DNA of 64,000 nucleotides from JADJYF01 sp050186725 (GTDB taxonomy: Bacteria; Pseudomonadota; Gammaproteobacteria; Ga0077536): the NCBI GenBank assembly GCA_050186725.1, contig JBFWYG010000003.1, positions 1 to 64,000 of the forward strand. The letters run 5' to 3'. The position numbers and the translations under genes are program-made. Shown here piece after piece: positions 16,147-24,298 of this stretch (positions are counted from its first letter, which is position 1; each line of letters begins with the position of its first letter). The notes below the pieces were generated by a model. It worked only from the letters and a program-made list of their open reading frames with translations. It ran no database searches and was not told where the DNA came from.

Positions 16147-17382
16147 ATGTTCGAACTCCTGAAACGCGGTCTCTCCGGCGGCCGGCCGCCGCGGCAGTTG
16201 CCGGCGCCGCGCGCCCTCCGGGACAGCTACGACGTCGTGATCATCGGCGGCGGCGGCCATGGGCTCGCCTGCGCCTACTACCTCGCGCGCACCTTCGGCA
16301 TCACCAAGGTGGCGGTGCTGGAGAAGGGCTGGCTCGCGTCCGGCAACACGGCGCGCAACACAACCATCGTGCGCTCGAACTACCTGACCCCGGACGGCGT
16401 GCGCTTCTACGACGAGTCGGTGCGGCTGTTCCGCAACCTGTCCCACGAACTCGATTTCAACATCATGTACGGCGAGCGCGGTCACCTGACCCTCGCCCAC
16501 ACCGACGCGGCGATGCGCACCGCGCGCTGGCGCGCCGAGGTCAACCAGCATCTCGGCGTGGACTCGAGCCTGGTCTATCCAGATGAGATCGCGCGCCTGT
16601 GCCCCGAACTCAACCTCGGCGAGGACGTGCGCTATCCCATCCTGGGCGCGCTCTACCATCCGCCCGGCGCGATCGCGCGCCACGACGCGGTGGCCTGGGG
16701 ATACGCGCAGCGCGCGGCCGAACTCGGCGTCGAGATCCACACCCACACCGAGGTCACCGGCATCGACATCCAGCACGGCCGCGTGGTGGGCGTGAAGACC
16801 AACCGCGGCGACATCGCCTGCGGCAAGGTGATGCAGGCGGTGGCGGGCATGAGCTCGGAGCTGGCGCGCCTGGCGGGCTTCCGCCTGCCGATACGCACCA
16901 TTCCCCTGCAGGCCTGCGTGTCGGAGGCGGTCAAGCCCTTTCTCGATCCGATCATCGTCTCGGGCTCGCTGCACATCTACGTCTCGCAGTCCGCGCGCGG
17001 CGAACTGGTGATGGGCGGCTCGACCGATCCCTATCCCCTGTACTCGACGCGCTCGACGCTCGAGTTCAAGGAAGACCTCATGATGCACATGCTGGAACTG
17101 TTTCCCTTCATCGGTCGGCTGCGCGTGCTCAGGCAGTGGGCCGGCATGGCCGACATGACGCCGGACTTCAGCCCGGTGATGGGCCTGACGCCGGTCGAGA
17201 ACTACTACATCGACGCCGGCTGGGGCACCTGGGGCTTCAAGGCCACGCCGGTATCCGGCACCTGCATGGCCGAGACCATCGCGACGGGCAAGCCGCATCG
17301 ACTGTGCGCGCCGTTCTCGCTCGAGCGCTTCTACAACTATGCGCAGGTCGGCGAAAAGGGCGCGGCCTCGGTGGGGCACTGA
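16147..17382 (+). CDS. mgdA: N-methylglutamate dehydrogenase subunit A (SoxB-like flavoprotein)
   Basis: This 411-residue FAD-dependent amine oxidoreductase has the dinucleotide-binding motif VVIIGGGGHGLACAYYLA at residues 30-47 and a C-terminal FAD segment (YYIDAGWGTWGFKATPVSG). It is the homologue of the beta subunit of heterotetrameric sarcosine oxidase. In the context of mgs and gmaS the substrate is taken as N-methylglutamate, which is oxidised to glutamate and a C1 unit carried to tetrahydrofolate by MgdC. The four mgd genes follow in the order and spacing of soxBDAG. A true sarcosine oxidase cannot be excluded from sequence alone. Confidence 0.88.
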   Translation: MFELLKRGLSGGRPPRQLPAPRALRDSYDVVIIGGGGHGLACAYYLARTFGITKVAVLEKGWLASGNTARNTTIVRSNYLTPDGVRFYDESVRLFRNLSHELDFNIMYGERGHLTLAHTDAAMRTARWRAEVNQHLGVDSSLVYPDEIARLCPELNLGEDVRYPILGALYHPPGAIARHDAVAWGYAQRAAELGVEIHTHTEVTGIDIQHGRVVGVKTNRGDIACGKVMQAVAGMSSELARLAGFRLPIRTIPLQACVSEAVKPFLDPIIVSGSLHIYVSQSARGELVMGGSTDPYPLYSTRSTLEFKEDLMMHMLELFPFIGRLRVLRQWAGMADMTPDFSPVMGLTPVENYYIDAGWGTWGFKATPVSGTCMAETIATGKPHRLCAPFSLERFYNYAQVGEKGAASVGH

Positions 17383-17384
17383 GC

Positions 17385-17666
17385 ATGAAGCTGATGCCCT
17401 GCCCGCTGAACGGCCCGCGCAATATCGCCGAATTCGTCTACGGCGGCGTGGTCGCCGCCGCGCCCGATCCGGCGACGGTCGACGACCGCGCGTGGGCCGA
17501 ATATCTCTTCATCGAGAGCAATACCCGCGGCGTGGTGCGCGAGTGGTGGTTCCACGCGCCGACCGCGTTCTGGTTCATCGCCGAACGCGACACCGCCACC
17601 GACGAGATCCTGAAGACCTACCCGGCGAGTGAATTCGGCAAGGCCAGCGTGGAGTCCGACGCATGA
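17385..17666 (+). CDS. mgdB: N-methylglutamate dehydrogenase subunit B (SoxD-like)
   Basis: This 93-residue small subunit starts 2 bp behind mgdA and overlaps mgdC by 4 bp. It begins MKLMPCPLNGPRNIAEFVYGG. SoxD of sarcosine oxidase normally has a CPxC zinc site here. In this protein Cys6 is kept but the second cysteine is replaced by Asn9, and the usual downstream ligand region reads WWFHAPTAFWFIAERD. The loss of the second Cys agrees with the MgdB branch more than with SoxD. It probably packs against MgdA and MgdC. Confidence 0.85.
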   Translation: MKLMPCPLNGPRNIAEFVYGGVVAAAPDPATVDDRAWAEYLFIESNTRGVVREWWFHAPTAFWFIAERDTATDEILKTYPASEFGKASVESDA

Positions 17667-20554
17667 GCGACATGCGACTGCCGCCGCCCTGGGGCACGCG
17701 CATCGATCGCGGGCGCACGCTGAGCTTCCGTTTCGACGGCGATATCTACCGAGGACTCGCCGGCGACACCATCGCCAGCGCGCTCGCGGCGAACGGCGTG
17801 CGCACCGTGTCGCGCTCGTTCAAGTACCACCGCCCGCGCGGCATCCTGTCGCTGGCCGGCAACGACGCCAACCTGCTGGTACAGGTCGGACCCGAGCCGA
17901 ACGTGCGCGCCGACACGCGCCTCATCGAGCCTGGTCTCGTGGTCAGCGCGCAGAACGTGTTCGGCAGCGCGCGCCGTGACTTCGGGCGCGCCATCGAAGC
18001 GCTGAGCCGCTTCCTGCCGGTCGGCTTCTACTACCACGCGTTCTACAAGCCGGGCCGCGCCTGGCGCCTGTGGGAGCCGATCATTCGACGCCTCGCCGGC
18101 CTCGGCCGCGTGGCGCGCAGCGACGTGCACGAGACGGTCGATCACGTGCACCTGTTCGCCGACGTCGCGGTGATCGGCGGCGGCGCGGCCGGCATGAGCG
18201 CGGCGCTCGCGGCGGCGGCGGCCGGCGCCGAGGTGCTGCTGCTGGACGATGGCGCTGCGCTCGGCGGCGCGCTGTGCTGGAGCCGCGTGGACGCGCGACG
18301 CGCGGAACAGGCCCGCCTGCTCGACGAACTGCGCCTGGGCGTCGCCGCCGAGCCGCGCATCGCGGTGCTGCAAGGGGCGACCTGCACCGGCTGGTTCGCC
18401 GATCGCTGGCTGGCGGCGCTGGACGCCGAGCATTTCTACAAGATTCGCGCCGGCGCGGTGGTCGCCGCGACCGGCGCCATCGAGCAGCCGGCGGTGTTCC
18501 GCAACAACGACCTGCCGGGCGTGATGCTGACGAGCGCCGCACAGCGGCTGATGCAGCTTTACGCCGTGAAACCGGGCGAGCGCGCGGTGGTGCTGTGCGC
18601 CGACGAGGAAGGCTACGGCGCGGCGCTCGATCTGCAGGACGCCGGTGTCGAGGTCGCGGCGCTGGTCGATCTGCAGCCGGTCGCGGCCCACGGCGGGCGC
18701 GCCGACGCGCTGCGCGCGGCCGGGGTCGAGATCCTCGCCCACCACGCGGTCGTGGAGGCGCTGGCCACCCACGGCGGTCAGCGCCTGGCCGGCGCAGTGG
18801 TGCGTCCGGTGGAAGGCGGACCGACGCGCACCCTGCCCTGCGATCTGATCTGCATGAGCGCCGGCTGGCTGCCCGCGGCGCAGCTGGTGAGCATGGCCGG
18901 CGGCGAACTGCGGGTGCGCGATGCGGGCGCGAGTTTCGCCGTGCAGCCGCCGGCGGATCCACGCGCCCTGCTGGCCGGCGCGGTGCACGGCCGCGCATCG
19001 TTGCCGACGGCGCTCGCGGACGGTCGCCACGCCGGCGCGCGCGCCGCGGCCGCCGCCGGCTTCGCGGCGGAGGCGCCCGCGGCACCGCCGGTGGACGCCC
19101 CCGCCGCGCCGGCCTGGCCGATCTTTCCCGATGCCCGCGGTCGCGAGTTCGTCGATGTCGACGAGGACCTGCAGATCGCCGACATCGAGAACGCGGTGCA
19201 CGCCGGCTACGCCGACCTGGATCTCGTCAAACGCTATTCCACCGCGGTCATGGGCCCGTCCCAGGGACGCTACTCGGCGACCAACACGCTGCGCCTCGCG
19301 CGCCGCGCGCAGGGCGCGTCGCTGGATGACGCGCGACTCACCACCCAGCGGCCGCCGATGCTGCCGGAACCCATCGCGCATCTTGCCGGGCGCGATCGCC
19401 AGCCGCTGCGGCGCACGCCCATGCACGACAGCCATCTCGCGCTCGGCGCGCGCATGATGCCGGCCGGCGCCTGGCAGCGTCCGGCGCACTACGCCGACGG
19501 CGGCGAGCCCGAAGTCGCCATCGCCGCGGAAGTGGCGGCGGTGCACGAGCGCGTCGGACTCATCGACGTCTCGACGCTCGGCAAGGTAGAAGTGCGCGGC
19601 CCGGACGCCGCCGAGTTCCTCGAGCGCTTCTACACCTTCCGCTACGCGAAGCAGCCGATCGGCCGCCTGCGCTACGTGCTGATGACCGACGAGGCCGGGG
19701 TGATCGCCGACGATGGCGTGGCGGCGCGCTTCGCCGAGGACTTCTACTACGTGACCGCCACCACCACCGGTGTCGACGTGGTGTACCGCCAGATGCTGCG
19801 CTGGCAGGCGCAGTGGCAGCTGGACGTCGACTTCTACCACGTGACCAGCGCCTGGGCGGCCATCAACGTCGCCGGGCCGCGCGCGCGCGAACTGCTCGCG
19901 CCGCTGGTCGAGGACATCGACCTCGGCGCCGAGGCCTTCGGCTTCTCCGCCTGTCGCGAAGGGCACGTGCTGGGCGTGCCGGCGCGCCTCATGCGCGTCG
20001 GCTTCGTCGGCGAACTCGGCTGGGAGGTACACGTGCCGGCCCATCACGGCGAAGCGCTGTGGCAGCGTCTGCTGGCCGACGGCCGCGCGCTCGGCGTGGC
20101 GCCGGTCGGCATCGAAGCGCAGCGCCTGCTGCGCCTGGAAAAGGGCCATCTCATCGTCAGCCAGGACACCGATGGGCTCAGCTATCCGGACGAAGTCGAC
20201 ATGCAGTGGGCGGTCGCGAACGAGAAGCCGTTCTTTGTCGGCCAACGCGCGCTGGCCGCGCTCGAGCGTCGCGGGCTCACGCGTCGCCTGGTGGGCTTTC
20301 GCCTGCCGGCCGGCGCGCCGCTGCCGGCGGAAGCGAGCCTCACGCTGGAGGGCGAGGAGATTGTCGGCCGCGTGACCTCGGTGGCCCGTTCGCAGGCGGT
20401 GGGCGCGATCATCGGGCTCGCCTATGTCGCGCCGGGCATGGCGACGCCGGGCTCCCGCATCACCATCAAGCTCGCCGGCGGACGTGAACGCCTGCAGGCC
20501 GAAGTCGTATCCCTGCCCTTCTACGACCCGGACAACGCGAGGCAGAAGCTATGA
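17663..20554 (+). CDS. mgdC: N-methylglutamate dehydrogenase subunit C (SoxA-like)
   Basis: This 963-residue protein has the full SoxA layout. An N-terminal 2Fe-2S-ferredoxin-like domain (about 10-100) lacks the cysteines. A dinucleotide-binding domain has VIGGGAAG at residues 170-177. A middle linker domain is followed by a C-terminal GcvT-type tetrahydrofolate-binding aminomethyltransferase region (about 590-960, with GFVGELGWEVHVPA and RLEKGHLIVSQDTDG). The GcvT part would pass the methyl-derived carbon to tetrahydrofolate and avoid free formaldehyde. It overlaps mgdB and mgdD by 4 bp each (ATGA), so the subunits are probably made in equal amounts. Confidence 0.9.
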   Translation: MSDMRLPPPWGTRIDRGRTLSFRFDGDIYRGLAGDTIASALAANGVRTVSRSFKYHRPRGILSLAGNDANLLVQVGPEPNVRADTRLIEPGLVVSAQNVFGSARRDFGRAIEALSRFLPVGFYYHAFYKPGRAWRLWEPIIRRLAGLGRVARSDVHETVDHVHLFADVAVIGGGAAGMSAALAAAAAGAEVLLLDDGAALGGALCWSRVDARRAEQARLLDELRLGVAAEPRIAVLQGATCTGWFADRWLAALDAEHFYKIRAGAVVAATGAIEQPAVFRNNDLPGVMLTSAAQRLMQLYAVKPGERAVVLCADEEGYGAALDLQDAGVEVAALVDLQPVAAHGGRADALRAAGVEILAHHAVVEALATHGGQRLAGAVVRPVEGGPTRTLPCDLICMSAGWLPAAQLVSMAGGELRVRDAGASFAVQPPADPRALLAGAVHGRASLPTALADGRHAGARAAAAAGFAAEAPAAPPVDAPAAPAWPIFPDARGREFVDVDEDLQIADIENAVHAGYADLDLVKRYSTAVMGPSQGRYSATNTLRLARRAQGASLDDARLTTQRPPMLPEPIAHLAGRDRQPLRRTPMHDSHLALGARMMPAGAWQRPAHYADGGEPEVAIAAEVAAVHERVGLIDVSTLGKVEVRGPDAAEFLERFYTFRYAKQPIGRLRYVLMTDEAGVIADDGVAARFAEDFYYVTATTTGVDVVYRQMLRWQAQWQLDVDFYHVTSAWAAINVAGPRARELLAPLVEDIDLGAEAFGFSACREGHVLGVPARLMRVGFVGELGWEVHVPAHHGEALWQRLLADGRALGVAPVGIEAQRLLRLEKGHLIVSQDTDGLSYPDEVDMQWAVANEKPFFVGQRALAALERRGLTRRLVGFRLPAGAPLPAEASLTLEGEEIVGRVTSVARSQAVGAIIGLAYVAPGMATPGSRITIKLAGGRERLQAEVVSLPFYDPDNARQKL

Positions 20555-21234
20555 ACGATGCGCTCGCATTGCCTCGGCGCGGACCGCTGCATGCCAGGCT
20601 CGCGCCCCATGCGCGCGCCTGGCGCGCGTCGAACGGCTACCAGGTTTGCGCGCAGCTGCACGGCGCTGCGCCCGCTGCGGATCCCTGGCTCTCGGATCAG
20701 ACCCACCTGCCGCGCGTAGGGCTCAAGGGCCGCGGCGCGTCGGACTGGCTGGCGGCGGCGGGCCTGACGGTGCCCGCCGCGCCCAACCTGTGGCTGCGCG
20801 ATGCGACAGGCGTACGGGTGGCGCGTCTCGGCGCGCAGGACTTCCTGCTCGAAGCGGAGCCCGAAAGCAGCGAACTCGCGCGCCTCACGGCGCTGTGGTC
20901 GGACGACAGCGGTCGACGTGGACAGCTCGTGCCGCGCCAGCATGCGCTCGCGAGCTTTCTCGTCGGCGGCGCGCGCGCCGCCGACCTGTTCGCGCGGCTG
21001 TGTGCGGTGGACCTGCGACCCGCGCGCTTCGCCACCGACGCCGTGGCCCAGACCCAGGTCGCGCTGACCGGGGCCATCGTGTTGCGTGACCCGCGGCTCG
21101 GCCCGGTCTACCGGGTCTACGTCGACACCTCGCTCGCCCTCTACCTGTGGGATTGCCTGCACGAAGTCGCCGTCGCGCTCGGCGGCGGGGCGCTCGGCGT
21201 CGAGCAGCTGCCGGCGCCCGCCCTCGCGCCCTGA
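20551..21234 (+). CDS. mgdD: N-methylglutamate dehydrogenase subunit D (SoxG-like)
   Basis: This 227-residue protein of the sarcosine-oxidase gamma-subunit family overlaps mgdC by 4 bp. It has a truncated GcvT-like fold, with LWLRDATGVRVARLGAQDFLLEAE followed by the conserved ATDAVAQTQVALTGAIVLRD strand pattern, and no cofactor motif. The gamma subunit completes the heterotetramer. It is the last gene of the methylamine block. About 80 bp later an unrelated secreted-protein gene starts. Confidence 0.85.
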   Translation: MNDALALPRRGPLHARLAPHARAWRASNGYQVCAQLHGAAPAADPWLSDQTHLPRVGLKGRGASDWLAAAGLTVPAAPNLWLRDATGVRVARLGAQDFLLEAEPESSELARLTALWSDDSGRRGQLVPRQHALASFLVGGARAADLFARLCAVDLRPARFATDAVAQTQVALTGAIVLRDPRLGPVYRVYVDTSLALYLWDCLHEVAVALGGGALGVEQLPAPALAP

Positions 21235-21316
21235 TTCTTGACCGCCGTCGGCACAAGCGCGCGGGCAGGCGCTAACATAGGGGTGGGTGTATCACCATAA
21301 CGAGCAGGAGTGCACG

Positions 21317-21988
21317 ATGAACGACGATCCCCTACTGGAACAGCGGCGCGGTTTTCTCGGCAGCGTGGCTGCCGCGACGGCGGCGGCGCTGGGCACGCTG
21401 GCGCTGCCGGCCGCGCAGGCCCACGAGGCCGCCGCGGGCAGCGGCGAATTCGTCCAGTGGCTGGACAGCATTCCGGGCAAGTACCGCCAGCTCTACGACA
21501 TGCCCGAACCCCATGGCGGCATGGCGCTGATGTGGTCGCACGTGTTCAAAATGACCGGCGCGCAGGCCTACGGCGTGCCGGAGAGCGACATCGGCGTGGT
21601 GGTCGCGCTGCGCCACGCCTCCATGCCGCTCGCGCTCGGTGACGCGGTGTGGGCGAAATACAAGTTCGGCGAGTTCTTCAAGATCACCGATCCGCAGACC
21701 AAGCAACCGGCGCTGCGCAATCCCTTCGCCCATCTCAAGCCTGGCGACCTGCCGCTGGAAGAAGCGGCGATGGAGAAACTGATCGCGCGCGGCGTGAAGT
21801 TCGTCACCTGCGGCATGGCCATCCATCACTACAGCGTGGCCCACGCCAAGCAGTTCGGCGGCGATGCCGAGGTGACCAAGAAAGACTGGCTGGCCGGCGT
21901 GATGCCCGGCGTGTACGTCGCCCCGTCTGGGGTGCTGGCGGTGCACGGCGCGCAGAGCCGTGGCTGCACCTACTGCTTCGCGGGCTGA
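21317..21988 (+). CDS. Tat-exported DsrE-like protein with C-terminal CxxC
   Basis: This 223-residue protein starts at the ATG at 21317, with AGGAG seven bases upstream. The N-terminus carries a twin-arginine signal (EQRRGFLGSVAAATAAALG, cleavage near AQAHEA), so the folded protein goes to the periplasm. The mature part looks like a DsrE/TusD-type fold, with GVVVALRHASMPLALGD and VKFVTCGMAIHHY carrying a central cysteine. It ends GCTYCFAG, a CxxC only four residues from the terminus. The next gene encodes a thiosulfate-dehydrogenase-like cytochrome and starts directly at its stop, so a periplasmic sulfur-carrier role is plausible. The fold assignment is by pattern only. Confidence 0.68.
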   Translation: MNDDPLLEQRRGFLGSVAAATAAALGTLALPAAQAHEAAAGSGEFVQWLDSIPGKYRQLYDMPEPHGGMALMWSHVFKMTGAQAYGVPESDIGVVVALRHASMPLALGDAVWAKYKFGEFFKITDPQTKQPALRNPFAHLKPGDLPLEEAAMEKLIARGVKFVTCGMAIHHYSVAHAKQFGGDAEVTKKDWLAGVMPGVYVAPSGVLAVHGAQSRGCTYCFAG

Positions 21989-22831
21989 GTGACAGTGCGC
22001 CAGGCAGGCCTGCGTGGAGCCCTGCTGCTGCTCGCGGCCTGGGCGCTGGCTGCAACGGTGGTGGCGGCGGAGAGCGTCACGCCCAAGCCTCCGCCACCGC
22101 CCGGCTGGCTGGATGCGCCCCTGCCCGACGGGCCGGTGGGCGCGGCCATCGCGCACGGTCGCCGCATCCTCGGCAATGCGCCGAAGTACGCGGCCGAGTA
22201 CAGCGGCAACGCGCTCACCTGCACCAACTGTCATCTCGATGGCGGGCGCACGCGTCACGCCGCGCCATGGGTCGGGATCTGGGGCGTGTTTCCCGAGTAC
22301 CGCTCGCGCAATGCCAAGGTCAATTCACTGGCGGATCGCATCAACGACTGCTTCGAACGTTCCTTGAACGGCAAGCGCCTGCCGTTGGACGCGCCGGAGA
22401 TGACCGCCATGCTGACCTACATGCAATGGCTGTCACGCGAAGTGCCGACCGGCGAGAGCGTGCCGGGCCGCGGATTCCTGCGCTTCGAACCGACCGAACC
22501 GCCAAGCGCCGAGCGCGGGCTCGTGCTCTACGGCCGCCAGTGTGCGAGCTGTCACGGCAAGGACGGCGCGGGGCGCGGCGAGAGCGGCACCGCCGAGTTC
22601 GTGCCGCCGCTGTGGGGCTCGAAGTCCTACAACATCGGTGCGGGTCTCGCGCGACTGTCCAACGCCGCTGCCTTCATCAAGGCCAACATGCCGCAGGGCA
22701 AAGCCGGCGCGCTCTCCGACCAGGACGCCTACGACATCGCCGCCTACTTCACCCGTCAGCCTCGCCCGGACTTCGCGCGCAAGGCCGAAGACTGGCCGCA
22801 GGGCGGCAAGCCGAAGGACGCGCGGTATTGA
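21989..22831 (+). CDS. Dihaem cytochrome c, TsdA (thiosulfate dehydrogenase)-like
   Basis: This 280-residue periplasmic cytochrome starts at a GTG directly behind the DsrE-like stop. A Sec signal peptide (about residues 1-27) is followed by two haem sites, CTNCH at 78-82 and CASCH at 185-189. The region between them (PWVGIWGVFPEYRSR, RINDCFERSLNGK, MLTYMQWLSREVP) matches the TsdA family. Cys121 in RINDCFERS stands where TsdA places the axial cysteine ligand of its catalytic haem. The expected reaction is oxidation of thiosulfate to tetrathionate or the reverse. No TsdB or sox genes are present. The haem sites are certain; the substrate is inferred. Confidence 0.78.
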   Translation: MTVRQAGLRGALLLLAAWALAATVVAAESVTPKPPPPPGWLDAPLPDGPVGAAIAHGRRILGNAPKYAAEYSGNALTCTNCHLDGGRTRHAAPWVGIWGVFPEYRSRNAKVNSLADRINDCFERSLNGKRLPLDAPEMTAMLTYMQWLSREVPTGESVPGRGFLRFEPTEPPSAERGLVLYGRQCASCHGKDGAGRGESGTAEFVPPLWGSKSYNIGAGLARLSNAAAFIKANMPQGKAGALSDQDAYDIAAYFTRQPRPDFARKAEDWPQGGKPKDARY

Positions 22832-22843
22832 GCGGCGTATGAC

Positions 22844-22871
22844 GGGACAGACCCCGTAGGGGGTCTGTCCC
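22844..22871. repeat. Family B palindrome
   Basis: GGGACAGACCCC and GGGGTCTGTCCC face each other around GTAG, directly after the TsdA-like stop, followed by a C/T-rich run (CTTCTCCCCCC). It could serve as a bidirectional hairpin between two convergent genes. Confidence 0.9.
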
Positions 22872-22892
22872 TTCTCCCCCCACGAGCGCCGT

Positions 22893-22925
22893 TGTAGGGC
22901 CGATTTCAATCTGCCAGGCAGGGCG
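22893..22925. repeat. Family A palindrome, degenerate
   Basis: TGTAGGGCCGATTTCAATC is followed by TGCCAGGCAGGGCG. One arm carries a substitution (CTGCC for CGGCC), so the hairpin is imperfect. It lies 20 bp from the family B copy, so both families meet in one 80-bp spacer. Confidence 0.75.
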
Positions 22926-22942
22926 CCTGGCGATGCGCGCCC

Positions 22943-24157
22943 TCAATCCGTGAGCGCCTGGTAACTCAGCACCCGCAGCTGCCTGCGCAGCGGATACGTG
23001 GAGGACGGCAAGAGCTGCGTCAGCAGGATCACCGTCATGTCTTCCACGGGGTCGATCCAGAACGCGGTGCTGGCCGCGCCGCCCCAGGCGTGTTCACCGG
23101 GCGAGCCGACGATTTCGGCCTTGGCCGGGTCGATCATCACCGAGAAGCCGAGACCGAAACCGATGCCGGCGAAGGATGATTCGCTGAAGCGCGGCTGGCC
23201 CATGTCGGCCATGTCGCCACGCAGGTGATTGAGGGTCATGAACTCCACGGTCTTGCGGCCCAGCAGGCGCAAGCCGTCGAGTTCGCCGCGGTTGCGCAGG
23301 AAGCTGGTGAAGCGGTAGTAGTCGGCGATCGTGGACACCAGGCCGCCGCCACCGGAGGTCAGCACGGGCGACTTGAGAAAACGGCTGGTGGCCGGGTCGT
23401 CGATGAGATGCAGCCCACCGTTGCGGCCGCGGGTGTAATTGGCGGCGAGGCGGGCGTGGTTGTCGGGCTTCACGAAGAAATCCGTGTCGTGCATGCCGAG
23501 GGGGCCAAGGATGCGTTCACGCACGAAGCGCGCGAAGGGCACGCCCGAGATGACCTCGACCAGCGCGCCGAGGATGTCGGTCGCGACGCTGTAGTTCCAC
23601 TCCTCGCCCGGCTGCGACAGCAGCGGCAGCGCGGCCAGGGTCGGCATCATGTCGAGCAGCGGCTTCTCGGCCGCCTGGAAATCCACGCCGTGCTGGCGAT
23701 AGAGCGCGTCCACCGGCGTGGCCTCGAAGAAGCCGTAGGTGAAGCCGGCGGTGTGGGTCAGCAGGTGCTTGAAGGTGATCGGCTGCCGGGCCGGCTCAGT
23801 GCTGTAGTCCTCGGCCGTGCCGCCGCTGAACACGCGCATGTCGGCGAACATCGGCAGGTGCAGCGCTATCGGGTCATCGAGCTGGAAGCGCCCTTCCTCG
23901 TACAGCATCATCAGCGCGACGCTGGTGATGGGCTTGGTCATCGAGTAGATGCGGAACACGGTGTCCTCGCCGACCGGGAGCCCGCGCTCCACGTCGCGCT
24001 TGCCGAAGGACTCGAGGAACACCACGCGGTCGCGCCGCGCCACCAGGGTGGTCATGCAGGGCAGGCGCCCGCTGTCCACCCAGCCGCGCATCCACGGACC
24101 GATGCGCGCCAGGCGCTTGGAACACAGGCCCACTTCTTCGGGAACGGCGCGCTGCAT
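22943..24157 (-). CDS. Serine hydrolase, class C beta-lactamase fold
   Basis: This 404-residue protein of the beta-lactamase/transpeptidase-like family has the active-site S72-x-x-K75 motif in YSMTKPITS, the Tyr motif in WNYSVATDILG, and a C-terminal HAWGGAAST segment in place of KTG. No signal peptide is seen, so it is more likely a cytoplasmic esterase (EstB/LovD-like) than a penicillinase. It is convergent with the cytochrome gene and followed upstream by two palindromes and the EamA transporter gene in the same direction. Confidence 0.88.
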   Translation of the reverse strand: MQRAVPEEVGLCSKRLARIGPWMRGWVDSGRLPCMTTLVARRDRVVFLESFGKRDVERGLPVGEDTVFRIYSMTKPITSVALMMLYEEGRFQLDDPIALHLPMFADMRVFSGGTAEDYSTEPARQPITFKHLLTHTAGFTYGFFEATPVDALYRQHGVDFQAAEKPLLDMMPTLAALPLLSQPGEEWNYSVATDILGALVEVISGVPFARFVRERILGPLGMHDTDFFVKPDNHARLAANYTRGRNGGLHLIDDPATSRFLKSPVLTSGGGGLVSTIADYYRFTSFLRNRGELDGLRLLGRKTVEFMTLNHLRGDMADMGQPRFSESSFAGIGFGLGFSVMIDPAKAEIVGSPGEHAWGGAASTAFWIDPVEDMTVILLTQLLPSSTYPLRRQLRVLSYQALTD

Positions 24158-24185
24158 GGGAACCCCTCTCTGCTGAACTTCACTG

Positions 24186-24290
24186 TCGGGCCGGCTTCAG
24201 CCGGCCATGCACAGCCACCGGGAGCGCCGTGCAGAACGCACCGCCGAGGGCATGGGTATTCATTGTAGGGCCGATTTCAATCGGCCACGC
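24186..24290. repeat. Two family A palindromes
   Basis: GGCCGGCTTCAGCCGGCC at 24189-24206 and GGCCGATTTCAATCGGCC at 24269-24286 (preceded by TTGTAG and followed by ACGCACGGCG) lie between the serine hydrolase and EamA genes. The first is a rare GC-rich core variant with compensating changes in both arms. Confidence 0.85.
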
Positions 24291-24298
24291 ACGGCGCC

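Noticed and set aside
17618..20245. An 875-codon antisense frame across mgdC
   Set aside because: mgdC on the other strand has complete domain motifs. The antisense product is His/Arg-rich and without features.
16147..21234. Sarcosine oxidase soxBDAG
   Set aside because: Homologous and not fully excludable, but mgsABC and gmaS directly upstream and the altered cysteine pattern of the small subunit favour N-methylglutamate dehydrogenase.
22844..22871. Rho-independent terminator behind the TsdA-like gene
   Set aside because: The hairpin is strong but no T-tract follows, and the same element occurs in places where termination is not needed.
22943..24157. Antibiotic-resistance beta-lactamase
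   Set aside because: There is no signal peptide and no KTG motif. The family is dominated by esterases.
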